Source: Clostridium fungisolvens (GTDB taxonomy: Bacteria > Bacillota > Clostridia > Clostridiales > Clostridiaceae). From it: 64,000 nucleotides of DNA. Where the stretch lies: positions 4,989,475 through 5,053,474 of the forward strand of contig NZ_BLZR01000001.1 of assembly GCF_014193895.1 (NCBI RefSeq). The letters are read 5' to 3'. The notes under the pieces were generated by a model. The model made no database searches and was not told the DNA's origin. It worked only from the letters and a program-made list of their open reading frames with translations. Numbering within the stretch: position 1 is the first letter of the stretch; every line of letters starts with the position of its first letter. A program made the translations under genes and the position numbers. This document shows, piece by piece, positions 43,529 through 51,934 of this stretch.

Positions 43529-43788
43529 ATTAATAGATGGGAGCGGTAATTTCAATATTATAATTATAGGGATGTATTAAAACTTACTCAGATTCATAAA
43601 ATGTTATATATAGAATCTGAAGAATCTTCTTTATAGGATTATTATATGTGTTAACAATAAAAGTGTTACAGATTAAAAAAATAAATTTTAAAATTTTTTT
43701 AAGTTGCTAGTAAAAGTTTTCACAGTAATGGTTTTAAGACCATAATATTGTGGAATATAAATAAAAGAATAATTTTAAGGAGGGAGTT

Positions 43789-44856
43789 ATAACGGGTAGT
43801 ATAAAGAAATTATTTAAGGAAGAATGGAAAGGGATAAGTGTAGTAGCAGGTATTATATTCTTGAGCTTATTCTTTTTAACTAATACACATCAGATGATAT
43901 CTTATGTTAGAAAACCTCCAGAACCTGTGGATTGGCTAACTGGCGAAGAGCTTATAAATAGCTTTTTGTCGCTGGGAATTTTAAAATCAATTATTATATA
44001 TTTGATTTGTGGTATATTGATATCGATATATTTGAAAGACAAAAAAGAATACTTTTCTTTTAAAGAAGGAGAAGAAATATCTAAAAAGTATTTAAATAAA
44101 AGTGCATTTTTTACTATATCTAGCTTTATAGCTATATTCACTTTATTTATAGTAAAACTAATATTGTTTGTTGTTGGAAGTAGATTGTTTTCATTATATG
44201 GAAAATTAACATTAGGACAAGTTATCTTATTCTTCTTCATATACTTTTCAATGTTGTTAATGATCAATAGTGTAATATTACTTACAAATATGTTCTTTGA
44301 AGAAAAGGTATTGGCTATGTTAAGTCCACTTTTTTTTATTGAAACAGTTATAGCTGTTTTTGGTATAACTAGTATGTTTATAAGTGATAAATTAAGTTGG
44401 CTTGCTGATTTTTTAAACTTTATAAATTATAGTACTATAGACAAATTAATTTATAGTTATGTATATGGTTATAGGATTGAAAGTTTAGATATAGGAGCTC
44501 AAGTTCTTTATATAGTAGTTACTTTAGCTTTTACAGTTATATTCACTATTTTGTCCTATATAGGATATAAAAGCATAAGCATAAAAGGTAGTAAAGATCT
44601 ATACTATTATGAAGGTGCTAGAGTATTTTGGTATGTAATCTTTGGAACTATGGTTTGCTATTTTATAGCATTTACCATATCAGCAGTATTGGCTCTTTTT
44701 CAAAAGGATACTTCCATTGAGAAAGGCAAGTATATATTTAATATAGCTTTTATGGTAGCTACGCCGATATTTATAATATTAGAATATATAATATATAAAC
44801 TAATAAGTAAAAAAGCAGCTCTTGTAGTAGAGGAAAATGAAGAGCTTACAGTATAA
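43789..44856 (+). CDS. Orphan ABC-2-like permease with an apparent ATA start codon
   Basis: 355 residues if translation starts at ATA 43789. AAGGAGGG lies 5 bases before this codon, and the next codons ACG GGT AGT lead into IKKLFKEEWKGISVVAGII, a typical permease N-terminus. No ATG, GTG or TTG occurs in frame before TTG 43861, which has no site and would remove part of the first helix. About eight to ten membrane segments; distantly like ABC-2 permeases, but no ATPase gene is nearby. Either AUA or ACG is used as a weak start, or an ATG has been lost and the gene is decaying. Confidence 0.55.
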   Translation: MTGSIKKLFKEEWKGISVVAGIIFLSLFFLTNTHQMISYVRKPPEPVDWLTGEELINSFLSLGILKSIIIYLICGILISIYLKDKKEYFSFKEGEEISKKYLNKSAFFTISSFIAIFTLFIVKLILFVVGSRLFSLYGKLTLGQVILFFFIYFSMLLMINSVILLTNMFFEEKVLAMLSPLFFIETVIAVFGITSMFISDKLSWLADFLNFINYSTIDKLIYSYVYGYRIESLDIGAQVLYIVVTLAFTVIFTILSYIGYKSISIKGSKDLYYYEGARVFWYVIFGTMVCYFIAFTISAVLALFQKDTSIEKGKYIFNIAFMVATPIFIILEYIIYKLISKKAALVVEENEELTV

Positions 44857-44979
44857 ATTTTTAAATTATATTTTAGGTGGGAAATTGATAAGATTGTTTA
44901 ACAATTCTATTAATTTCTTATTTTTTTTACAAACAAACGTGAGGATAGTAGAAATATACAATCTTTAAATATTGCCTGA

Positions 44980-45081
44980 GCAATTGCCGTTATAGGCGTA
45001 GTATCAATAGTATTTTGTGCTGTTTTTAATCTTATGTTCACTAAAGAAGAGTGCTTCAACGAGATTTTTATGTGCATATGA
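44980..45081 (+). pseudogene. Possible remnant of a small membrane protein gene
   Basis: 33 codons with a hydrophobic stretch (AIAVIGVVSIVFCAVFNLMF) followed by TKEECFNE and a stop. A TGA stands where an upstream frame could join, and there is no start codon or ribosome binding site. It lies in a 280-base gap after the odd permease gene, so both may be debris of one transport locus. Confidence 0.3.
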
Positions 45082-45137
45082 CTATTAAATATTAAAGTGG
45101 TATAATATGCTATATAAAATTAGTATGGAGGTTAATT

Positions 45138-45356
45138 ATGCCTATAGGAACAAAATTTAATTGCAGTTATTGTCCGGATTTCAAGAATGGTAATTGTGAT
45201 GGTGAAGATAAGAACTGTTTGTGCAGAGAATGCCCAAGAAATTTAGGACAATGTATTTGTGTTAAATATTGCAGAGAAACTGAATCAATATTGACTTTTG
45301 ATGAGGAAGTAAGTGAAATAAGAGCAGAAGACCCAAGAAAAATGTATGAAGACTAA
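45138..45356 (+). CDS. Small cysteine-rich protein, unknown
   Basis: 72 residues behind ATGGAGG. It contains nine cysteines in the first 50 residues (CSYC, NCLCREC, QCICVKYC), a pattern that suggests a zinc or iron-sulfur knuckle, followed by an acidic C-terminus. I do not recognise a named family. It sits 50 bases before the carboxypeptidase gene and could share its transcript. Confidence 0.7.
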   Translation: MPIGTKFNCSYCPDFKNGNCDGEDKNCLCRECPRNLGQCICVKYCRETESILTFDEEVSEIRAEDPRKMYED

Positions 45357-45408
45357 GGGGTATTACATAAATATATAAATATATATAAATTTGAAGGGGG
45401 CGTGTATT

Positions 45409-46914
45409 GTGAATTTAAATGAGAAGCTTAAAGAGGTAAGGGAATATATTAAGACAAAGGAACTTTTAGATCAAGCAACTGGTTTAGTGTACTGGGATAT
45501 GAGAGTTGGTATGCCTAAAAAAGCTGTAGAGCAAAGAGCTGAAGTTGTAGGATATCTTTCTAGCGAAGGATATAAGTTTACTACATCAGAGAAAGTTAAA
45601 GGGTTTATAGAGTTTTTCAAACCACATCTAGATGAGCTAAATGTTATAGATAGAGCTATGATAGAAGAGCTTAGAAGACAATATGATGAAATAAAAAGGA
45701 TACCTGAAGATAAATATAAGGAGTATGTAATATTGTGCTCCAAATCAGAAGCTGCGTGGGAAGAAGCCAAAGAAAAAAATGATTTCAGTATATTTAAGCC
45801 ATACCTAGGAAAAGTCATAGAGTACCAAAAGGAATTCTTAGAGTATGCTGGATATACTGAAACCAAATATGATAGTTTGCTAGATAAGTATGAAAGAGGA
45901 ATAACAGTAGAGAAACTTGATGAAGTATTTGGAGAACTAAGAGATGCCATAGTGGATTTATTGAATAGAATAAAGAATAGTGGAACAAACATAGATGATT
46001 CATTCTTTAAAAATAAATTTACTAAAGATGAACAAGAAGAGTTTGGATTATTTGTCTTAAGGAAAATGGGATATGATTTTGATGCAGGAAGATTAGATGA
46101 AAGTGTTCATCCTTTTACTATTAACTTTGGAAATAAAGATGTAAGAATAACTACAAATTATCACGAAAATGAATTTAGAAGTGCTTTGTTTAGTAGTATT
46201 CATGAGGGGGGTCATGCACTATATGAGCAAGATATTCCTGATGAATTAATGGGAACAGGCCTAGGAACTGGAGTATCCATGGGTATACATGAATCTCAAT
46301 CAAGATTTTATGAAAATATTTTAGGAAGAAGCAAAGCATTTTGGAAGTACTTCTTTCCGGAAGCAAAGAAGAGATTTAATCAGTTAAAGGATGTAAGCTT
46401 TGAGGAGTTTTATAAGGCTATCAATATAGTTGAACCTTCGCTTATAAGAACAGAGGCAGATGAATTGACTTATAGTCTTCATGTAATTATAAGATATGAA
46501 ATAGAAAAGCTGATATTCAATGGTGAAGTTAACTTGGAGGATTTACCTAAGATTTGGAATGAAAAGTATAAGGAATATCTAGGGGTTGAACCATCGAATG
46601 ATGCAGAAGGGATACTTCAAGATATGCACTGGTCTGACGGTTCCTTTGGATATTTTCCTAGTTATGCATTAGGTAATCTTTATGGTGCTCAAATGCTTAA
46701 AAAAATGCTTAATGATAGTCCAGCAATTTTCGATGAGGTTGAAAATGGAAATCTTGATACGATACATCAATGGCTTAAAGAAAATGTGCATAAACATGGA
46801 GCAGTATATAAACCTGCTGATCTTATTAAATTAATTTCTGGTGAAGAATTAAATGCAAAGTATTTTATAAAATACTTAAATGATAAATATAAAGAAGTCT
46901 ATAATTTAAAGTAG
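45409..46914 (+). CDS. Metallocarboxypeptidase, Taq type (M32)
   Basis: 501 residues from GTG 45409, with AAGGGGG 8 bases upstream; the TTG at 45391 precedes that site. Zinc motif SIHEGGHALYEQ (HExxH), the third ligand region GIHESQSRFYEN and the M32 motif IVEPSLIRTEADELTYSLH are complete. N-terminal LLDQATGLVYWDMRVGMPK is typical. It removes C-terminal amino acids from peptides in the cytoplasm. Terminator follows. Confidence 0.95.
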   Translation: MNLNEKLKEVREYIKTKELLDQATGLVYWDMRVGMPKKAVEQRAEVVGYLSSEGYKFTTSEKVKGFIEFFKPHLDELNVIDRAMIEELRRQYDEIKRIPEDKYKEYVILCSKSEAAWEEAKEKNDFSIFKPYLGKVIEYQKEFLEYAGYTETKYDSLLDKYERGITVEKLDEVFGELRDAIVDLLNRIKNSGTNIDDSFFKNKFTKDEQEEFGLFVLRKMGYDFDAGRLDESVHPFTINFGNKDVRITTNYHENEFRSALFSSIHEGGHALYEQDIPDELMGTGLGTGVSMGIHESQSRFYENILGRSKAFWKYFFPEAKKRFNQLKDVSFEEFYKAINIVEPSLIRTEADELTYSLHVIIRYEIEKLIFNGEVNLEDLPKIWNEKYKEYLGVEPSNDAEGILQDMHWSDGSFGYFPSYALGNLYGAQMLKKMLNDSPAIFDEVENGNLDTIHQWLKENVHKHGAVYKPADLIKLISGEELNAKYFIKYLNDKYKEVYNLK

Positions 46915-46931
46915 AGAATTATGTATGTTAT

Positions 46932-46967
46932 AAGGTAACTCATTGAAAGAAGTGAGTTGCCTTTTTT
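46932..46967 (+). terminator. Terminator after the carboxypeptidase
   Basis: AAGGTAACTCATT (46932-46944) pairs with AGTGAGTTGCCTT (46951-46963), followed by TTTT. Confidence 0.85.
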
Positions 46968-47021
46968 GCTTCTATATATGAAAATGCACAATTGGTGGAT
47001 TAATATGAGGTTTCCAATTGA

Positions 47022-47047
47022 AATATGTATATTAATATCATACATAT
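47022..47047 (+). promoter_or_regulatory. Weak sigma-E-like sporulation promoter
   Basis: CATACATAT at 47039-47047 fits the sigma-E -10 (CATACAnT); ATA at 47023-47025 is a possible -35 but with short spacing. It would leave a 150-base leader before the coat-like gene. In AT-rich DNA chance matches are common. Confidence 0.25.
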
Positions 47048-47203
47048 AAATGGATGGTAAGTTCAAATTGAATTAATTTGGCTTTATTTACAATATAATA
47101 GAATTAAAGGAAAATAAAAGCAGAAAATTTTTAAAATACAGTCACATATTTTCGACAATATTAGTATTATATATTAAGTTCATACTCAAATGGAGGTATT
47201 AAT

Positions 47204-48019
47204 ATGGCAGAGAATAATAAATATAATTGTGGATGTGCAAAATCAGAAACTTTGGTTCAAGCACATGGTTCTAATAGTTGTGTAAAAGGAATAAAACCAC
47301 CATTCTTTAGCAGACTTCCTGTAGTTATAGCTGCAAAAGAAGTAGAAATAGGTATTGAATCTTGTATAAGTCTTCCTTATGCTGAAAGATACTATGAAAT
47401 TAAGAGAACAAAGAAGAATTTATTTGTAACTCAAGCTAGAGTAGTAAGCTTAAACGACAAATGCGGAAAACTATTCTTACAAGGTTATATTGAAAAGAAT
47501 ATAGAGTATGCTACTGCAGATTGCGTAAGCAAAGATAAGGGAGTAATAAACGGCGATATAAGACATCATACTGTAAAGGTTCCTTTCCATGTTATAACTG
47601 ACATCGACTTCCTATTAAAACCAGTAAATAAAGATAGAACAAGTTTAACTGAATCTGATCTTTATTGTGATGCATCTGAATACGATAGCTGTAACTGCTC
47701 TTGTGACGGAGTAAAAGGAAAAGCTTATTGTGAATCAGATTTTAAAGAAGGCACAACTTACAATAGCAGACCATTTATAAAACTTGATGGATTCAAGATA
47801 ATAGAATTAGATATGTACAAAGATCCATCTCCATTAGGCTGCGAATATGATGGTTGGGAAGAGCATAAAGATGATAAGAAACCAGTGCCAGAACATGAAG
47901 ATAAATGTAATTGTACTCCTGAATATGAAGGTACTTTATATTCAAAGATAGTTGAAAAAATGGTACTTTTCTTAGATATAAAAGTTCTTCAAGAACAGTA
48001 TGTATTAGTAGAATGCTAA
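47204..48019 (+). CDS. Cysteine-rich spore coat/exosporium-type protein (CsxC-like)
   Basis: 271 residues with TGGAGG before the ATG. The N-terminal GCAKSETLVQAHG and the following PVVIAAKEVEIGIESCISLP and IKRTKKNLFVTQARVVSLND, LFLQGYIEKNIEYAT form the pattern seen in clostridial CsxC/DUF3794-like coat proteins. About 17 cysteines, including CNCSCDG and CNC clusters, fit disulfide cross-linking in a spore surface layer. No signal peptide, as expected for a protein made in the mother cell. Assignment is from family recall; related-looking gene 48105 follows. Confidence 0.65.
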   Translation: MAENNKYNCGCAKSETLVQAHGSNSCVKGIKPPFFSRLPVVIAAKEVEIGIESCISLPYAERYYEIKRTKKNLFVTQARVVSLNDKCGKLFLQGYIEKNIEYATADCVSKDKGVINGDIRHHTVKVPFHVITDIDFLLKPVNKDRTSLTESDLYCDASEYDSCNCSCDGVKGKAYCESDFKEGTTYNSRPFIKLDGFKIIELDMYKDPSPLGCEYDGWEEHKDDKKPVPEHEDKCNCTPEYEGTLYSKIVEKMVLFLDIKVLQEQYVLVEC

Positions 48020-48033
48020 TAACTTAATGCTTT

Positions 48034-48062
48034 GAGTGCAAAACTGTATCAGTTTTGCACTC
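48034..48062 (+). other. Strong hairpin after the coat-like gene
   Basis: GAGTGCAAAACTG (48034-48046) pairs perfectly with CAGTTTTGCACTC (48050-48062), loop TAT. The T run is missing, so termination may be partial and the next gene co-transcribed. Confidence 0.6.
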
Positions 48063-48104
48063 TTAGCTTATAATAATATATAACAATTTTTAGGGTATGT
48101 TATT

Positions 48105-48974
48105 ATGAATGAATATATAAACGAGGAGCTATTATTTAAAATATTTTCTTCCTTTTTATTAGCACATTATTATAGTGAAGAGGATGGATTAGATAACTTT
48201 GATGAAGTACATAAGGATAAAAGTACAGTGTATTTACATAAGAAGTTTACTGATTCAACAGAAGGCAGACTATTTAATAAGAGATATAGCAGTTTATATA
48301 AAGATTACAGTTATAACAATTTTACAAACATTAAAAAACCTCAAATAAGTAGTGAAGTTCTTAAGACAAAAACAGTTGAAAATAATATATATAAATTATA
48401 TAAATCTAATGATGTTGAAGATGATAAATGGAGTAATGATAACAATGAAAAATTAGTCAAAGTAGCTGATATAGATGTATTAATAGCTATACTAAAGATA
48501 CCTATCTCAATAAGCAAAATCATTAATCTAAATAATGATAAGATTTATAAGATAGAGAGTATGAACTGCAGTTTAAAGAAAATATCGGGTAATCTTTTAT
48601 TGCTTAATAACACTGAAGAACAAGTTAAGGTGAAGTTATTTTATGAAGGTGAGGTCAGAATACAAGCAAAACTACTATGTGTTGATCATATAAATAAAGA
48701 GGTTCTATATTGTAATACAAAAGACTTAGTTTTTTATTCTGACTTTAATGGAACAATTAATACTTATATAGAACAACGATTTGTACAAGAGATAGAAAGT
48801 GTGAATATACCTATAAAGATTGATTTAGTAAGCAATGAATTTAACTTAAAAACTATACTAGAAGAACCTGTATCTATCTTTGGCTTGGAGGAAGAGTATT
48901 ACAAGTCACTTGCAGTTATAGGTAACATAGATTCGGAAATCACACTTTTAAGTAAAAGATATGCAGATATTTAA
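48105..48974 (+). CDS. Unknown protein, possibly spore-coat related
   Basis: 289 residues; the ribosome binding site before the ATG is poor (TAGGGTATG). The N-terminal 130 residues are charged and low complexity. The C-terminal half has KIPISISKIINLNNDKIYKI, then repeated beta-strand-like segments (VKLFYEGEVRIQAKLL), faintly like the coat-like protein before it. No catalytic motif or signal peptide. Position suggests a role with the neighbouring gene, but this is inference. Confidence 0.6.
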   Translation: MNEYINEELLFKIFSSFLLAHYYSEEDGLDNFDEVHKDKSTVYLHKKFTDSTEGRLFNKRYSSLYKDYSYNNFTNIKKPQISSEVLKTKTVENNIYKLYKSNDVEDDKWSNDNNEKLVKVADIDVLIAILKIPISISKIINLNNDKIYKIESMNCSLKKISGNLLLLNNTEEQVKVKLFYEGEVRIQAKLLCVDHINKEVLYCNTKDLVFYSDFNGTINTYIEQRFVQEIESVNIPIKIDLVSNEFNLKTILEEPVSIFGLEEEYYKSLAVIGNIDSEITLLSKRYADI

Positions 48975-48989
48975 GTTGAATATTATAAC

Positions 48990-49028
48990 ACTCCTAAACA
49001 AATAATAGAAATATTATTGTTTAGGAGT
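48990..49028 (+). promoter_or_regulatory. Hairpin burying the ribosome binding site of the next gene
   Basis: ACTCCTAAACAAATAATA (48990-49007) pairs with TATTATTGTTTAGGAGT (49012-49028) with a single bulged A; the loop is GAAA, a stable GNRA tetraloop. The right arm contains AGGAG, the only ribosome binding site for the ATG at 49037. No T run follows, so it is not a terminator. Confidence 0.6.
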
Positions 49029-49036
49029 ACATAGAT

Positions 49037-49222
49037 ATGGAATATAGTGAGTTAAGAGGTATAATAGGTGCAAATTGTAAGGAGTATACAGCCAAAGATG
49101 ATATATTAATGATGAGCATGAGATTAGCATCCGTAAGTTGCGACAACTGTTCACATTATGTTGGAGGTTCATGCAATAAAGACTCATTTGAGAGACTTAA
49201 ACAAATAGCACAAAACAATTAA
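49037..49222 (+). CDS. Small protein with CxxC and Cys pair, unknown
   Basis: 61 residues behind AGGAG (spacing 9-10). SVSCDNCSHYVGGSCNK could bind a metal ion; the rest is helical. Not a family I recognise. Its ribosome binding site lies inside a 17-bp hairpin, so its translation is probably conditional. A terminator follows. Confidence 0.6.
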   Translation: MEYSELRGIIGANCKEYTAKDDILMMSMRLASVSCDNCSHYVGGSCNKDSFERLKQIAQNN

Positions 49223-49260
49223 TTAATATGCAAAATTATATGTATATGTTTTAATTACTT

Positions 49261-49295
49261 AAAACTTCTGTTTCTATAACAGAAGTTTTTATTTA
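49261..49295 (+). terminator. Terminator after the small CxxC protein
   Basis: AAAACTTCTGTT (49261-49272) pairs perfectly with AACAGAAGTTTT (49278-49289), then TATTTATT. Confidence 0.85.
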
Positions 49296-49434
49296 TTCTT
49301 TTTTAGCGAATTTTTTAGGCTATGTTTAGTATTATTGTTAAAATTACAGTATCGGAGGAGTGATACCTTAATTTCAATGCAATGTTAAAACACAGCCTAT
49401 ATTTAATATATGGTTAATTGATAAGGTGGTTACT

Positions 49435-49526
49435 GATGAATCACTTCATAATTAAATTTATATTTTCAAATTCTCCTCTCAGAACCTAGAGGAGTTTTGA
49501 AAATAGATTTCGGAGTGAAGTGTTTC
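49435..49526. repeat. Full-length palindromic element (MITE-like), second copy
   Basis: Left end GATGAATCACTTCA and inverted right end TGAAGTGTTTCGT bracket an inner hairpin (TTTTCAAATTCTCCTCT paired with AGAGGAGTTTTGAAAA). Total about 92 bp, nearly the size of the copy at 34834, with the same nested plan but a different inner stem. Confidence 0.6.
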
Positions 49527-49721
49527 GTTTTTAAAAGTGAATTTTTAACAAATGATAAAAATATTTGTATTTGTAGACATTTTCATTAACATTAAGCAAA
49601 TTTTTTAATAGATTATTATATAAACAGTTGTTTTTTTAAAAGATTATTGTATAAATATTTTGAAAATGATAGAATTTATAATAACACATGGGAGTATATA
49701 ATTTATTTTGGGGGTGTCTTT

Positions 49722-50798
49722 ATGCACAAAAAATTATTTATTCCCGGACCAGTAGAGGTAAGACAGGAAGTTTTAGAACAAATGGCAAAACCTTTAATAG
49801 GTCATAGAGGAAAGGAAGCTTCAGAGCTTCAAAGAAGGATAAGTAACAATCTTAAAAAACTTTTTTATACAGAAAGTGAGATATTACTTTCTACTAGTTC
49901 AGGTAGCGGACTTATGGAGGGCGCCATAAGATCATGCACATTAAAGAAAGCAGCTGTCTTCTCCTGTGGGGCTTTTGGAGATAGATGGTATGAAATGGCT
50001 TTACACAATAATGTGCCTGCAGATAAATTTCAGGTTGAGTGGGGCAAAGCTATAAAGGCAGAAGTTGTAGAAGAAGTACTTTCTACAGGTGAGTATGACT
50101 TAATAGCTATTACTCATAATGAAACATCAACTGGACTAATGAACAATTTAGAAGAAATTTCAAAGGTAGTGAAGAAGTACCCAGAAGTGGTTTTCTGTGT
50201 AGATACAGTAAGCTCAGCTGGTGGTACAAAAATAGAAGTTGATAAATTAGGTATAGATATTTGCATAACTTCAAGTCAAAAGGCATTGGGCTTGCCTCCG
50301 GGACTCGCAGTGTGCACATTCTCAAACAAGGCTAAAGAAAGAGCTGAAAAGGTTCCTTTTAGAGGCACTTATCTAGATTTATTAGCAATTTATAAATATA
50401 TACAGAAAAAGGATTATCAATATCCATCAACACCATCATTATCTCATATGTTTGCTTTAGATTATGAACTAAATTATATAGTAAATGAAGAAGGTATTGA
50501 AAATAGATTTAGTAGACATTTAGAAATGGCAAATATAGTTAGAGAGTGGGCGAAAAAATATTTTAACATTTTCCCTGAAGAAGGTTATTGGTCAGATACC
50601 GTGACTAATATAACTAACACAAGAGGTATTGATATTGGAGCACTTAACAAAGAGCTAGGCAATAGAGGTTTTCAATTATCTAATGGATATGGAAAGCTTA
50701 AAGATAAGACTTTTAGAATAGCTCATATGGCGGATTGCAGTGTAGATGATATCAAAGAACTTTTATTTAATATTAATCAAATCTTAGGACTTGAATAA
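49722..50798 (+). CDS. Class V aminotransferase, probable phosphoserine aminotransferase of the serA cluster
   Basis: 358 residues from ATG 49722 behind GGGGGTGTC; the long in-frame extension to 49647 is rejected. FIPGPVEVRQEVLEQMAKPL and GHRGKEASELQRRI open the enzyme as in alanine-glyoxylate/serine-pyruvate aminotransferases; CVDTVSSAGGTKIEV and TSSQKALGLPPGLAV (with the PLP lysine) follow. In clostridia this type sits beside serA and is thought to replace SerC, aminating phosphohydroxypyruvate. The adjacent serA supports that. First gene of the serine cluster. Confidence 0.85.
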   Translation: MHKKLFIPGPVEVRQEVLEQMAKPLIGHRGKEASELQRRISNNLKKLFYTESEILLSTSSGSGLMEGAIRSCTLKKAAVFSCGAFGDRWYEMALHNNVPADKFQVEWGKAIKAEVVEEVLSTGEYDLIAITHNETSTGLMNNLEEISKVVKKYPEVVFCVDTVSSAGGTKIEVDKLGIDICITSSQKALGLPPGLAVCTFSNKAKERAEKVPFRGTYLDLLAIYKYIQKKDYQYPSTPSLSHMFALDYELNYIVNEEGIENRFSRHLEMANIVREWAKKYFNIFPEEGYWSDTVTNITNTRGIDIGALNKELGNRGFQLSNGYGKLKDKTFRIAHMADCSVDDIKELLFNINQILGLE

Positions 50799-50828
50799 TT
50801 ATTGTTTTTATATGAGGGGGAAAGTGAA

Positions 50829-51749
50829 ATGTATAGAGTATTGGTGACAGATGGACTAGAAAAAGAAGCTATTTTAAAACTTAGAGATTTAGGTTTTGAA
50901 GTAGTAGAAGAGCACTATGTACCAGAAGAACTTGGTGTAATACTAAGAGAGTTTGATGTAGTGGTTGTTAGGTCAGCTACTAAGATAAATAAGAGAATAA
51001 TAGATAAGGCCAGTAAGACTGGAAGGTTGAAGGCCATTATTAGAGGTGGAGTAGGAGTAGATAATATAGATGTTTCCTACGCTTTAGAAAATGGAATTCA
51101 GGTAATGAATACACCCAATGCAAGTTCAGCTTCAGTAGCAGAGCTTACTATAGCTCATATGTTTGCACTTGCAAGGTTTATAAATATATCAAATGTAACA
51201 ATGAGAAACTTAGAGTGGAATAAAAAGAAATATGAAGGCATAGAACTAAGTGGAAAAACCTTAGGAATAGTAGGTATGGGTAGAATCGGAAGAGAAGTTG
51301 CTAAGAGAGCCTGCTGCTTAGGTATGAATGTTCTATATTTTGATGGACTAGGTGAATTAAATGATCTTGAAAAATATGAATATGGATATAGAGATTTTGA
51401 TGAACTTTTAAAAGAGTCAGATTTTATAACTCTTCATGTTCCGTTTGATAGCTCAAAGGGTCCTTTAATAGCTAAAAAAGAATTTGAATTAATGAAAGAT
51501 GGAACTTATATAATTAATTGTGCAAGAGGTAAGGTTGTTGATGAGGCTGCTTTACTTGATGCACTAAATAGTGGGAAGATAGCGGGTGCAGGTATAGATG
51601 TATTTGAAGAAGAACCTACAAGAAATAAGGAGTTAGTAAACCATCCTAGAGTTAGTGCTACTCCGCATATAGGTGCAGCTACTAGAGAAGCTCAGACAAG
51701 AATAGGTAACGAAATTGTTGAAATTATAGGAGATTTCTTTCATAAATAA
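50829..51749 (+). CDS. serA: D-3-phosphoglycerate dehydrogenase, short form
   Basis: 306 residues from ATG 50829, behind GAGGGGG. NAD-binding GIVGMGRIGREVAKRA (about 145-160) and the 2-hydroxyacid dehydrogenase signatures FITLHVPFDSSKGPLI and YIINCARGKVVDEAAL are intact; the catalytic His is in HPRVSATPHIGAAT. There is no C-terminal ACT domain, so serine feedback as in long SerA is not expected. It oxidises 3-phosphoglycerate, the first step to serine, and lies 30 bases after the aminotransferase. Confidence 0.93.
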   Translation: MYRVLVTDGLEKEAILKLRDLGFEVVEEHYVPEELGVILREFDVVVVRSATKINKRIIDKASKTGRLKAIIRGGVGVDNIDVSYALENGIQVMNTPNASSASVAELTIAHMFALARFINISNVTMRNLEWNKKKYEGIELSGKTLGIVGMGRIGREVAKRACCLGMNVLYFDGLGELNDLEKYEYGYRDFDELLKESDFITLHVPFDSSKGPLIAKKEFELMKDGTYIINCARGKVVDEAALLDALNSGKIAGAGIDVFEEEPTRNKELVNHPRVSATPHIGAATREAQTRIGNEIVEIIGDFFHK

Positions 51750-51766
51750 GATTTATTAAGATGAAT

Positions 51767-51845
51767 ACCCAATTTCAAAGCTTAGATTATGCCAATGTTC
51801 ATTCGGTTATATTTTAAATTGGCTTTATGAAATTGGGTGTTTTTC
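51767..51845 (+). terminator. Long hairpin terminator after serA
   Basis: ACCCAATTTCA (51767-51777) pairs with TGAAATTGGGT (51828-51838), with further GCCAAT/ATTGGC pairing inside, then GTTTTTC. Confidence 0.75.
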
Positions 51846-51934
51846 TAGCTTAAGGGGTATAAAGTTTTAATTATAATAAATAAAAACTTTACAGCTAATA
51901 TACTAGGAATCTGTTTACAATGAGGAGGATAAAA

